A stretch of DNA of 64,000 bases from Macquaria australasica. Its lineage: Eukaryota > Chordata > Actinopteri > Centrarchiformes > Percichthyidae. Location of the stretch: NCBI GenBank assembly GCA_005408345.1, contig SEMN01000894.1, positions 1 through 64,000 of the forward strand, given 5' to 3'. A program made the position numbers and the translations under genes. The notes below the pieces were generated by a model. That model saw nothing but the letters and a program-made list of their open reading frames with translations. It had not been told where the DNA came from and searched no databases. Positions 45,408-55,894 of the stretch are shown piece by piece (positions within the stretch are counted from its first letter, which is position 1; each line of letters begins with the position of its first letter).

Positions 45408-45890
45408 GGAACACATTCTGACTGTTGATATAGTGAAAACTCTGACAGTAGTAAACTGCTGCATCTTCAGTCTGGACTCCACTGATGGTCAGAGTGAAGT
45501 CAGAGTTTGATCCACTGCCTGTAAAACGATCTGGAATCCCTGATTCTCTATAAGAAGCCCGAGTAATTAGCAATTTAGGAGTTTCTCCATCTCTCTGTTG
45601 GTACCAGGCTAAATAGTGGTACCCGCTACCATAATAAACGTTCTGACTGGTCCTACATCTGATGGAGATGGAGGCTCCCAGAGCAGAGCTCACTGCTCCA
45701 GGCTGAGTCACTGTGACCTGGCCTCTGGACTCTGAGGAGACAGAGACAAAAACATAAAGCAGCGTCATGGTTTTGTCGGCTTCATTTCAGAGGGACGGAT
45801 GTTCATAGAGGAGAGGAGTTTGATTCTCTGGACTTTACCTGTGAAGCAGCAGCAGAGGAGAGTCCAGATGAGGACGGAGGTCAAAGTCAT
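45408..45890 (-). CDS. IgL V7, intact, atypical FR2/CDR2 (leader 45839-45890, V exon 45408-45731)
   Basis: FR1 ends SISIRCRTSQNV, unique in the window and closer to psiV (TVSIRC). CDR1 YYGSGYHY; FR2 ends KLLIT instead of KLLIY; CDR2 RASYRES; CDR3 QSFHYINSQNVF. All canonical residues are present and there are no stops. It sits where V2 sits in the paralogous block but has diverged strongly in FR1 and CDR2, consistent with conversion from another template. Confidence 0.92.
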
Positions 45891-45970
45891 GTTTTTGATG
45901 AGGAGGATTTCTGTGGCTTCTGTTGTGATGAAGGACAGCTGTCAGTCATCCAGTGTTCAACTCTCAGGAC

Positions 45971-46016
45971 TATAAACTCTCCCAGAGCACTGGAGCATGG
46001 TGCTGCTGATGCAAAG
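45971..46016 (-). promoter_or_regulatory. V7 promoter
   Basis: TTTATA 45971-45976 and CTTTGCAT 46009-46016 on the minus strand. Confidence 0.6.
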
Positions 46017-46099
46017 TGGCTCTCTATGGAAATGCTCTGACTGACTCCAACAGGGACTTGGATTACTCTGATGATGCTGTTCATCAATGGATCAATCAA

Positions 46100-46580
46100 T
46101 ATATCAGAGTACTGATAAGAAACTTTTCAGTTCTTTTAAAAACCATGAGTTAATATAATGATGTGTATATATACCCAATATTTTGGAAACAATAATGTTA
46201 TCAGATTATTCTTAATGTTATGTTAATGCAAGCCAGACATGATGGAAGTAAATTCATCCTTTGTTCCAGATTCTTTATAGCTTTTGTGGCTGCAGAAACT
46301 GCTTCATTACACCAATTGCAAATTTGTTTTTTGGTAACAAATCCGATTGTTTAAATATTTGTAGGTAAATTTGTTAAACTGTATGTGTTTTATAAATTAA
46401 GTGTTGCATTGGCAGAAACTCTAATGTTGAAAGAGTTTTAGAAGTGTCCAGAAAGTTTAATGAATCTGAGTAAACTACAAAGTCTGAGAAGAATTCATTG
46501 CATTTCAACTATAAAGTAGTATATTATCAGCATATTATATCATGATGGTATCAGTATCAGATAAGATAAGAGAAGATAAG
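46100..46580. other. Spacer upstream of V7; nothing recognised
   Basis: AT-rich, no gene or motif cluster seen. Confidence 0.4.
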
Positions 46581-46584
46581 CCTA

Positions 46585-46990
46585 AGGGAGGGAGTTTTTC
46601 CTTGCCACTGTTGCCTAGTGCTGCTCATGGTGGGAATTGTTGGGTCTCTGTAAATATAAGGAGTTGGTCTAAAATTGCTCTACTCGAAAAAGTGCCCTGA
46701 GATAACTTTGTTATGATATGGCGCTATATAAATAAAACTGAATTGAATTGAATTGAATTGGAGATACTCAGATGGGGGGCGGTGTGATTCTAATGAGCCC
46801 GCTTTCTATGTAAGAAGGGGAGCCAGATCCTGAAAGGCCTGTTGGTTCACATATTTTCTGACCTCAGCAGCCCACAAAAAAACGACTGGGTTGTCTTACT
46901 TCACAGTTTGTGGGTAGGTAGGCACTCCAGATACCCAAATATAAGTGCAAAAACACTGAAAAGTGGGTTTTCATGATATGTTCCCTTTAA
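46585..46990 (+). mobile_element. LINE 3' tail followed by a DNA-transposon end
   Basis: 46585-46755 matches the L2-like 3' UTR (GGGAGTTTTTCCTTGCCACT ... GCGCTATATAAATAAAACTG, then repeated GAATT). 46760-46990 ends with GATATGTTCCCTTTAA, the complement of the AAAGGG-ACATAT terminus seen in the spacer blocks, and is therefore probably an end of that DNA-transposon family. Confidence 0.6.
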
Positions 46991-47498
46991 GGCAATCTAA
47001 AACCTTTTTTCCTTAAGTATTATTTTTTGTAAAATATTCACATTCAAGTGTTTTGAAAAACCTCAAGCACAAAGGCAAAAGAAACAGACAAAGATGAACT
47101 CTAATGGGTTACTATTTTCAAACTGGATTCAAATTCTAATCTACAGATTTGAAATGAAATTAAAAAAGACACGCAGCTTAAAGAAAGTATCAGGTTCCGA
47201 TTTCTTGACTTTATAAATTTCTCTTTTCAGTTCAGTTTCAGTAATTGGGTTGAATTCATTACAGAAAGAAAGTATCATCATCTCTATAAATCTGTCTGAT
47301 GAGAGAGTTGATATCAGTTGACTCAAACTCAGAGAAGGTTAGAAATTTAACCTTTACCTAAAAATATGGAATGAAATGAAATGCAGTATTGTCATATTTA
47401 AGATGTTATTTAACTACATGTAATTATGAGGAATATTTTGTTATGTTTCCATTTCTCTGCAGCTGTTGATTCAGATCAGTTCCTCTCCAGCTGAGGGA

Positions 47499-47526
47499 GG
47501 TTTTTGTACGACATTGTATCACTGTG
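47499..47526 (-). other. 12-RSS of psiV-c
   Basis: Nonamer 47499-47507, 12-bp spacer, heptamer 47520-47526; canonical. Confidence 0.85.
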
Positions 47527-47790
47527 TGAACGGGAAGCTGTAACCCTGCTGACAGTAATAAACTCCTGCATCTTCAGTCTGGACTCCTCTGATGGTCAGA
47601 GTGAAGTCAGTCTGATGTGCTGTTGCACTGACACGATCTGAAACTCCAGACTGACGTTCTGTAGTATCATAAATGAGGAGATTAGGAGCTTCTGCAGTTT
47701 TCTGAAGGTACCAGTTAATGTCATCACCTATAAGTGTACTGGCTTTACATCTGATAGAGACAGTCTGTCCTGGAACAACAGACTGAGATC
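47527..47790 (-). pseudogene. psiV-c: 5'-truncated second-family V
   Basis: Open from QSVVPGQTVSIRCKASTLIG through CDR2 DTTERQSGVSDR to YYCQQGYSFPF. It lacks the leader and first part of FR1: homology stops at about 47790. There is no stop in the remaining frame, and CDR2 keeps the CAG codon mutated to TAG in psiV-a and psiV-b. The part of FR3 normally SGSGSGTDF reads SATAHQTDF. It cannot encode a chain alone but could serve as a conversion donor. Confidence 0.82.
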
Positions 47791-47999
47791 AGGCATTGAC
47801 TCTTGAGCAGCATGTGAAGTGTTTGATTCACTTCTGTTTTTTCCTGTTGAGATTCATTGTTAAACTGTGGCCCACTGTACCTCAAGCTAAAATGAAGATG
47901 ATCATTCACACATTTATTTTTTCCATTTAGACTGTTGTAACTCCAGTTTGTCTTGTCTTCCCCACCACAGAATTACTAACAAATGGTCCAGAGAGCTGT

Positions 48000-48345
48000 T
48001 TTTTTTTTTACTGGCTCCCCATTAAATTAAAAATCCAGTTCAAGATACTTGTCATCACTTTTTGTGTTCTACATGGTCAGGCACCCTACTCTATCAGTGA
48101 GCTTGTACAGGCCTGTACGACTAGTGAACTACTTAAAAGTGGAAGCGCCTTTGAGGTTGGGGTTTTTGACCTTTGGCAGTGGCTCCAGTTGGGCATAAGT
48201 GGACACTGTGGACTCCTTCAAAAGGCAGCTAAAGACCCACCTGTTTAGATTGGATTTTGCATTTTTATTGTCTGTATTTGATGTGTGTTGCTTTTATCTT
48301 TTATTAAAAAGCATTTCTGAAGTCCTATATAAAATGTTCTACTTC
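48000..48345 (+). mobile_element. LINE reverse-transcriptase C-terminal remnant
   Basis: Plus-strand pieces read LKIQFKILVITFCVLHGQAP and later DSFKRQLKTHLFRLDF, the usual end of fish LINE reverse transcriptases, with a deletion between. The tail recurs at 22376-22500 and 36501-36625. Confidence 0.55.
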
Positions 48346-48596
48346 CTGACTTACTGACTAAAGGAAAATGCCGGGGGGTTCAATGAAAAGTGCAAGACCA
48401 GTGGAAGTAAAGAAATTTCATATTTAAAAACTCTTTTAATATGTCAGTAAATGTGTTGTTGCAGATAGAGGGGGTGAAAAAGACTCATCTAACCAAGAGT
48501 GTGTGTGTGTGTTTGTCCTCAGTGAAGTGTATCAGTCTCTGCAGTAGCTTCCAGCTGCAGCAGTCAGTTCAGTTTCTGTTCAGTCTGACTGAGGGA

Positions 48597-48624
48597 GGTT
48601 TTTGTACGACACTTTTTCACTGTG
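48597..48624 (-). other. 12-RSS of IgL V8
   Basis: Nonamer 48597-48605, 12-bp spacer (with A for G at one position), heptamer 48618-48624. Confidence 0.9.
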
Positions 48625-49107
48625 GGAACACATTCTGACTGTTGATAACATGGTAACTCTGACAGTAGTAAACTGCTGCATCTTCAGTCTGGACTCCACT
48701 GATGGTCAGAGTGAAGTCAGAGTTTGATCCACTGCCTGTAAAACGACCTGGAATCCCTGATGCTCGCTGAGTAGCAGCATAAATGAGCAGTTTGGGAGTT
48801 TCTCCATCTCTCTGTTGGTACCAGGCTAAACAGTAAGCACTGCTACAGGTTGGAACATTCTGACTGGTCCTACAGCTGATGGAGACGGAGGCTCCCAGAG
48901 CAGAGCTCACTGCTCCAGGCTGAGTCACTGTGACCTGGCCTCTGGACTCTGAGGAGACAGAGACAAAAACATAAAGCAGCGTCATGGTTTTGTCGGCTTC
49001 ATTTCAGAGGGACGGATGTTCGTAGAGGAGAGGAGTTTGATTCTCTGGACTTTACCTGTGAAGCAGCAGCAGAGGAGAGTCCAGATGAGGACGGAGGTCA
49101 AAGTCAT
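48625..49107 (-). CDS. IgL V8, intact, with Cys pair in CDR1 (leader 49056-49107, V exon 48625-48948)
   Basis: CDR1 QNVPTCSSAYC as in V2, CDR2 AATQRAS, FR3 GIPGRF, CDR3 QSYHVINSQNVF. V2 and V8 are positional counterparts in duplicated blocks, so the Cys-x4-Cys CDR1 was kept while CDR3 changed. No stops; leader and splice sites are conserved. Confidence 0.92.
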
Positions 49108-49187
49108 GTTTTTGATGAGGAGGATTTCTGTGGCTTCTGGTGTGATGAAGGACAGCTGTCAGTCATCCAGTGTTCAACTCTCAGGAC

Positions 49188-49243
49188 TATAAACTCTCCC
49201 AGAGCACTGGAGCATGGTGCTGCTGATGCAAAGTGATGCAAAG
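49188..49243 (-). promoter_or_regulatory. V8 promoter with doubled octamer-like box
   Basis: TTTATA 49188-49193; CTTTGCAT at 49226-49233 and again at 49236-49243, as in V2. Confidence 0.55.
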
Positions 49244-49246
49244 AGT

Positions 49247-50315
49247 CTCTCTCTCTTTCATTACACGTCTGTTTTTCTTAACCATTCATTTCAACTTAGA
49301 AACACTAGTTAGAATAAGGCATGAAGCCACAAGAGTAAAAACACTAACCTTTTTTTTAAACTTACTTTGTCATACTTTAATGACTGGTGAAAATGGTCTT
49401 CACAGTTGTTGCAGGATTGTCTGGTATTAGTGACCCTTGGTAACAATATCCATAATGGTTAAAGCATTTTAGTACAAAACCATCCATTTATCTCATATCC
49501 CTGAAGAAGTCGCCAAAGTTGATGCTTGACATTAAAAACCATTTCACCACAAGATTCATTCAGTAGCTGTTCTGCAGCTTTAGGTCAAATTACATGATCT
49601 TCCTCAGGAGATGGAGTTCACCCAGTTGTCGTGGAATATTAAATCTTTTAAGCCAACATGGACAGAAAGTACCAAAAATGCTCAAAGGGATGGGAATTTG
49701 AAAATCTACATTTCAGTGACAACTGGGCAACTTCATCTGCTGAAGAAGATAATGTGATATGATTGAAAGCTCCACAACAACTATTGGATGGACGTTGTGC
49801 AGAGATTATTTTGCTATTTCCGAGGTCAAGAATTAACTTTTAAACTCAATGATTTTGTTGAGTTTTTGTGTTGCATGTAAGAGAAAATGTGTTTTTTCAT
49901 ATACTTTATATAGATGCAGTTATAGTTATATATATGTAGCTCTAATTACATCAAGTAGGTCACTCAATGTATATTGTTATCATTCTAGTTAGTGTTTCCT
50001 TTATTTTGATGAGGTAAGTTTATATATTTAAAAAAAAAGTTTTCTGATATAGCTAACTGGATATAGTTGAAATATCTGTGATCCAGTATGAAGCTGAGGT
50101 CAAAGGTCATAACAACGTTTTTTTGTTAAAAAGCATTTTTGAAGTCCTATATAAAATGTTCTACTTCCTGACTTACTGACTAAAGGAAGATGCCAGGGGG
50201 TTCAATGCAAAGTGCAAGACCAGTGGAAGTAAAGAAATTTCATATTTAAAAACTCTTTTAATATGTCAGTAAATGTGTTGTTGCAGATAGAGGGGGTGAG
50301 AAATAGCCATCTAAC
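49247..50315. other. Spacer between V8 and V9
   Basis: Near-identical copy of 26945-28015; no gene. Confidence 0.5.

Positions 50316-50316
<1 letters not shown>

Positions 50317-50392
<76 letters not shown>
50317..50392. repeat. (GT)n microsatellite 3' of V9
   Basis: About 38 units; the paralogous tract 3' of V3 has about 23. Confidence 0.92.
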
Positions 50393-50394
<2 letters not shown>

Positions 50395-50472
50395 TCAGTG
50401 AAGTGTATCAGTCTCTGCAGTAGCTTCCAGCTGCAGCAGTCAGTTCAGTTTCTGTTCAGTCTGACTGAGGGA

Positions 50473-50500
50473 GGTTTTTGTACGACGCTTTTTCACTGTG
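50473..50500 (-). other. 12-RSS of IgL V9
   Basis: Nonamer 50473-50481, 12-bp spacer, heptamer 50494-50500. Confidence 0.9.
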
Positions 50501-50974
50501 TGAACAACCACTGACTGTTGATATAATGTTCACTCTGACAGTAGTAAACTGCTGCATCTTCAGTCTGGACTCCACTGATGGTCAGAGTGAAGTCAGAGTT
50601 TGATCCACTGCCTGTAAAACGATCTGGAATCCCTGATGCTCGAGTGCTAGCACGGTAAATGAGGAGTTTAGGAGTTTCTCCATCTCTCTGTTGGTACCAG
50701 GCTAAACGGTCAGAGCTATAAACATTCTGACTGGTCCTACATGTGACTTTGACGGAGGCTCCCAGAGCAGAGCTCACTGCTCCAGGCTGAGTCACTGTGA
50801 CCTGGCCTCTGGACTCTGAGGAGACAGAGACAAAAACATAAAGCAGCGTCATGGTTTTGTCGGCTTCATTTCAGAGGGACGGATGTTCATAGAGGAGAGG
50901 AGTTTGATTCTCTGGACTTTACCTGTGAAGCAGCAGCAGAGGAGAGTCCAGATGAGGACGGAGGTCAAAGTCAT
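50501..50974 (-). CDS. IgL V9, intact, short-CDR1 type (leader 50923-50974, V exon 50501-50815)
   Basis: SVKVTC subgroup with CDR1 YSSDR (shared with V10 and V11), CDR2 RASTRAS as in V3, CDR3 QSEHYINSQWLF. It is the counterpart of V3 in the duplicated block and differs from it mainly in CDR1 and CDR3. No stops. It lies next to cassette 3. Confidence 0.92.
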
Positions 50975-51054
50975 GTTTTTGATGAGGAGGATTTCTGTGG
51001 CTTCTGTTGTGATGAAGGACAGCTGTCAGTCATCCAGTGTTCAACTCTCAGGAC

Positions 51055-51100
51055 TATAAACTCTCCCAGAGCACTGGAGCATGGTGCTGCTGATGCAAAG
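51055..51100 (-). promoter_or_regulatory. V9 promoter
   Basis: TTTATA 51055-51060 and CTTTGCAT 51093-51100 on the minus strand. Confidence 0.6.
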
Positions 51101-51474
51101 TGGCTCTCTATGGAAATGCTCTGACTGACTCCAACAGGGACTTGGAATACTCTGATGATGCTGTTTATCAATGGATAAATCAATTTATTAGTGTATTGAT
51201 TAGGAATACCAATTTTACATGATTTTGTCTTTATGCTTCTTGAACATTTTTTCTTTTAAATTCTCTTCTCTCTTTTTTAAATGTATTGCCAGAGAAAAAA
51301 TATTATACATTTAATTTAAAATGAATATATCAAATGAAAACATGAATTCTGTAAATCTGTGACACTGTGTTATTTTCACACTTCGTATCAGCTGACAAAC
51401 TTTTACAATCAGAGACTCATTTTGGTGAGTTTGTTTGTGTCAAAGTCAGAGAGCCGTGTCTCTCTACAGTGAGA

Positions 51475-51513
51475 GGTTTTTGTACGGCGGCTCAATGAGT
51501 TTGTATCACTGTG
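51475..51513 (+). other. 23-RSS of J1, cassette 3
   Basis: Nonamer 51475-51483, 23-bp spacer, heptamer 51507-51513. Confidence 0.92.
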
Positions 51514-51551
51514 GTGGACTTTTGGTGGAGGAACCAGACTGGATATTGGAA
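51514..51551 (+). CDS. IgL J1, cassette 3
   Basis: 38 nt encoding WTFGGGTRLDIG (Ile for Val), donor A/GTAAGT. Confidence 0.93.
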
Positions 51552-51854
51552 GTAAGTTTAACCATTAAAAGTTTTATTATTTCAGGAGCTATTTTTATTT
51601 TCTTTATATTCAGCAGTCTAAGAAAAATAGTTGCTTTTCCATTTTCATGTTTACGTTTTTCCACGAATATTTTGAACTAAGAGACAAAGTTCACTTCAAT
51701 AATAGAATTTCAAAAACTTATTATAATAAATATAAAACATTAATCCCCAGGATAAATCCTGATTTCCAACTTTAAAGGTAAAGTTGAATCTTGAGGGCTT
51801 GTAGGTATAGTTCAGTCTGACAAAGTCAGAGAGCCGTGTCTCTCTACAGTGAGA

Positions 51855-51893
51855 GGTTTTTGTACGGCGGCTCAATGAGTTTGTATCACTGTG
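51855..51893 (+). other. 23-RSS of J2, cassette 3
   Basis: Nonamer 51855-51863, 23-bp spacer, heptamer 51887-51893. Confidence 0.92.
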
Positions 51894-51931
51894 GAACACG
51901 TTCGGTGGAGGAACCAGACTGGATATTGGAA
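51894..51931 (+). CDS. IgL J2, cassette 3
   Basis: 38 nt encoding NTFGGGTRLDIG, donor A/GTAAGT. Both J segments of this cassette share the Val-to-Ile change, suggesting J-to-J conversion. Confidence 0.92.
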
Positions 51932-52602
51932 GTAAGTTTCTGCACAAATACTAAAAACAATATTGTAAAGTAATCTTTTAAATTCAGTTTTTTGTTGTTT
52001 GGGGCAGATAAATATATGTTGTTTTAATTCTAACACTTTAGTCTTCATGTTTTTATTTCTCCTCCTTTATCATGGAGGCTAACTCAGAGCAGCTTCACTA
52101 AACTTTTCTTTACACATTTCTGTCATACTAAAATTTAATCAGCTTGACGTGTAGAAAACATGAAACTTTACTTTGAATGTTTGCTAAGATTAGTTTTAAT
52201 TTTCCACCACAAAAATAATTTCTGTTACTATGAATTAAAATTTACTTTGTTCATGTAGAATTGAACAGAGTGAAGATAAAACCGTGTCTCAGAAAATATG
52301 CAAAATCTCTGATCTTTTTATTGTCATTTATTGTTTCAAATTATGTTTGAAATTTTTTAAACAGTTTACTGTAAGATGATCGAAATCTACATGAAGAACA
52401 TTTGATTGTCGTCAGTTCTTTTTCTGTATTTGTTTATGTTTCCACTAAATACTTTAAACTAATGTATAGCTTCGTTTTTGCAGGGATAGTTTTAAAGTTC
52501 AGCCAAATCTGCTCCTTTTCTTTCCAGTGTGGTTTGATATATTTCAGGTCGTTCTGTTTGATGATTCTCTCTGTGCTGATGTGCATGAGAGGCTTCTTAA
52601 AG

Positions 52603-52612
52603 GGAAGTGAAA
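52603..52612 (+). promoter_or_regulatory. ETS-IRF composite-like motif in J-C intron 3
   Basis: GGAAGTGAAA conserved in position with introns 1 and 2. Confidence 0.45.
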
Positions 52613-52769
52613 CAATGTGTGAGTGAGTGACTGGTGGAGCAGAAAAACCATCTGACAGAAACTCCTTAAAGGAGAAAATCAACTCTCACACAGTAAAGGT
52701 GTCCAAGTGTCTGGTGGTTGATTGACAGCTGTGTGGTCCCTGTCCTCTAAGCTGATTGGTGTCTCCTAG

Positions 52770-53107
52770 GTGATGTCCGTCCCACCCTGACGGTGCTGCC
52801 CCCCTCCAGAGAGGAGCTGCAGCAGGGGAAGGCCACGCTCATGTGCCTGGCCAACAAGGGCTTCCCCTCAGACTGGAGTCTGGCCTGGAAGGTGGACGGC
52901 AGCAGCAGCAGCAGCAGCAGCATCAGCTGGGAGGAGAGCAGGAGCCCCGGGGTGCTGGAGAAGGACGGCCGCTACAGCTGGAGCAGCACCCTGAGGCTCC
53001 CTGCAGACCAGTGGGGGAAGGTGGGCTCTGTGACCTGTGAGGCCACCCAGGGCTCCCAGACTCCGCTCTCAGAGACACTGAGGAGAGACCAGTGTCCCCA
53101 GTCCTGA
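52770..53107 (+). CDS. IgL constant exon C3
   Basis: Complete CL domain, protein identical to C2 (SDVRPTLTVL..., conserved Phe in CLANKGFPSDW, seven-Ser run, C-terminal DQCPQS). Acceptor TCCTAG/GTGATG; stop TGA at 53105. It is the constant exon nearest to V9, V10 and V11. Confidence 0.94.
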
Positions 53108-53250
53108 CCTGACTCACTGGGACTCTGCTACTGGTTTTACTCTGCTACTGCTCTCAGTCTGCACTCTCTCTGTCTGGTTCTGTCTTTCTCTCATGACATG
53201 TTTCAACATTAACGTGTTCTTGCTTGTTGATGGTTTCAACATTTTGAAAC

Positions 53251-53256
53251 AATAAA
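53251..53256 (+). terminator. Polyadenylation signal, cassette 3
   Basis: AATAAA 144 nt after the stop codon. Confidence 0.7.
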
Positions 53257-53659
53257 GATTTTATCATGTACATTATCAAAGTGACATGTCTTTGGACTTC
53301 CTTTTGTTGATATATATTATACATTAGGCAACATTAGTCAGATTAATGCACAAAGTCACAACAGTAACAAGTACATTTTTTCCAAATCACTTTGTAACAA
53401 TACACACGTTAAGATCATTTTAATCATAAATCATAAAGTTCTTTGTTATTTCTAATGTCTACCCTTGAAGGAGATCCATGTGTTCTGTTCATGTGATGTT
53501 AACTCATACCTAGAAATTATTCTGAAGATCTGAATTAAAAAATAAAAAATAATAATGAAGATTTTCAGGATTAAAAATTAAAAGCCAGGTATCATCTGCA
53601 TAAAGTGATATAACATGAATCCAATTCATTTTACACTAAATCATTTTTAAATGAGACAG

Positions 53660-53885
53660 TTTAAAGGTTGGGTAGGCAGTTTTCTTTTGGCGTCATTGGG
53701 TAAAAATGCCATATTAACCATGCAGCATATTGTAATACACGTGGTCTGAGAGCAGACCTCTTTTTCAGCCCCCCTCTTGCCAAAAATCTATCCTGTGACG
53801 GGAGACTTTAGCCAGTCACAGGTTATTTCAGAGAGACGGTGTGTTCGTATTGGCTAAGCTACAAGAGCAGATGTGTATATGGGAA
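53660..53885. mobile_element. Truncated copy of the insertion found at 40070-40845
   Basis: The left end AAAGGTTGGGTAGGCAG and about 220 bp match; the right part is deleted, with the junction at ATGTGTATATGGGAAAGCAG. Confidence 0.65.
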
Positions 53886-53889
53886 AGCA

Positions 53890-55065
53890 GTAAGGCTCAT
53901 ATTGTATTAAAACAATAAAGACCTATTCATCAAATCAGCTGTGTCCATGCATATTATTAATGTATAACTGCTGTCATATGTTGCTGTCTTGAGTTAAAAA
54001 ACAGGATTCCCTTAATCCTAAGAGACTGAGTTTGTCTCAGGGTCAGATCACCAGGATTATATGTATTTATGAAAAGATGTTTTTTTTTAAATAATGCGCA
54101 GTGTCCTACTCTGTACTGAAGTGTTACAGTATATAGTTACTATATAGTTTGTTGAGATTATCTAATTAACAACAAAACACTTAAAGTGTTTGAGTGTAAT
54201 AAAACGCATTAAAGATAGTATGCAATTTATGTTGACTTAACAGTTGAGACAGAAAGTTGATCCTTGACATTAAAAACCTTTCCCCACAAGATCCATTCAG
54301 TAGCTGTTCTGGAGCTTTAGATCAAATTACATGATCTTCCTCAGCAGATGGAGTTCACCCAGTTGTTGTGGAATATTTAATCTTTTAAGACAACAATGCT
54401 CAGAGAAATGGGAATTTGAAAATCTACATTTCAATGACAACTGGTTGACTGCATCTACTGAGGAAGATCATGTGATATGATTGAAAGCTCCACAACAAAC
54501 ATTGGATGGACGTTGTGCAGAGATTGTTTTGCTATTTCAGAGGTCAAGAATTAACTTTTATTCTCAATGATTTTGTTGGGTTTTTGTGTTGCATGTGAGA
54601 GAAAATGTGTTTTTTCATTTGCTTTATATAGATGCAGTTATAGTTACATATATGTAGATCTAATTATATCAAGTAGGTCACTCAATGTATGTTGTTATCA
54701 TTCCAATTGTTTAACTTTAATTTCGATGAGTTTATATATTAAAAACATGTTTTCTGACATAGCTAACTGGATATAGCTGAAATAGCTGTGATCCAGTATG
54801 AAGCAGAGGTCAAAGGTCATGACCACGTTTTTCTTAATGACTGTTTAAGGTCGGCTCCTTTCTCTCCATTTGCAAATCAGATAAGAACATGGGATTATAA
54901 TGAGATATGAATGGATGGTGAGAAGCTGTGATGGAGAAAGTAGTTTGATTTCCAGCAAGATAATTTTTTATCACAGAACTTGTTTTGATACGTGATCATT
55001 GGGGGATAAAGTGACAGTGGTGAAACGTTCAATCTGCTTGATATAGTTGTGTGTACAGTCAGTGT
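53890..55065. other. Spacer between cassette 3 and V10
   Basis: Non-coding, paralogous to the spacers after cassettes 1 and 2. No gene. Confidence 0.5.
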
Positions 55066-55068
55066 GTA

Positions 55069-55139
<71 letters not shown>
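55069..55139. repeat. (TG)n microsatellite 3' of V10
   Basis: About 35 units in the conserved position beyond the V nonamer. Confidence 0.92.
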
Positions 55140-55141
<2 letters not shown>

Positions 55142-55219
55142 TCAGTGAAGTGTATCAGTCTCTGCAGTAGCTTCCAGCTGCAGCAGTCAGTTCAGTTTCT
55201 GTTCAGTCTGACTGAGGGA

Positions 55220-55247
55220 GGTTTTTGTACGACGCTTTTTCACTGTG
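55220..55247 (-). other. 12-RSS of IgL V10
   Basis: Nonamer 55220-55228, 12-bp spacer, heptamer 55241-55247. Confidence 0.9.
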
Positions 55248-55721
55248 TGAACACATACTGACTGTTGATAACATGAAAACTCTGACAGTAGTAAACTGCT
55301 GCATCTTCAGTCTGGACTCCACTGATGGTCAGAGTGAAGTCAGAGTTTGATCCACTGCCTGTAAAACGATCTGGAATCCCTGATGCTCGAGTGCTAGCAT
55401 AGTAAATGAGGAGTTTAGGAGTTTCTCCATCTCTCTGTTGGTACCAGGCTAAACGGTCAGAGCTATAAACATTCTGACTGGTCCTACATGTGACTTTGAC
55501 GGAGGCTCCCAGAGCAGAGCTCACTGCTCCAGGCTGAGTCACTGTGACCTGGCCTCTGGACTCTGAGGAGACAGAGACAAAAACATAAAGCAGCGTCATG
55601 GTTTTGTCGGCTTCATTTCAGAGGGACGGATGTTCATAGAGGAGAGGAGTTTGATTCTCTGGACTTTACCTGTGAAGCAGCAGCAGAGGAGAGTCCAGAT
55701 GAGGACGGAGGTCAAAGTCAT
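55248..55721 (-). CDS. IgL V10, intact (leader 55670-55721, V exon 55248-55562)
   Basis: SVKVTC subgroup. CDR1 YSSDR, CDR2 YASTRAS (as V1 and V6), CDR3 QSFHVINSQYVF. No stops; standard leader and splice sites. Its upstream flank diverges soon after the promoter into a CT-rich microsatellite (55858-55890). Confidence 0.92.
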
Positions 55722-55801
55722 GTTTTTGATGAGGAGGATTTCTGTGGCTTCTGTTGTGATGAAGGACAGCTGTCAGTCATCCAGTGTTCAACTCTCAGGA
55801 C

Positions 55802-55857
55802 TATAAACTCTCCCAGAGCACTGGAGCATGGTGCTGCTGATGCAAAGTGATGCAAAG
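55802..55857 (-). promoter_or_regulatory. V10 promoter with doubled octamer-like box
   Basis: TTTATA 55802-55807; CTTTGCAT at 55840-55847 and 55850-55857, as in V2 and V8. Confidence 0.55.
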
Positions 55858-55859
55858 AG

Positions 55860-55892
<33 letters not shown>

Positions 55893-55894
55893 TT

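Noticed and set aside
50263..50514. Plus-strand frames rich in Cys-Val running through (TG)n into the RSS (also 19015, 22586, 36711, 55049)
   Set aside because: Translation of a TG microsatellite; no coding evidence.
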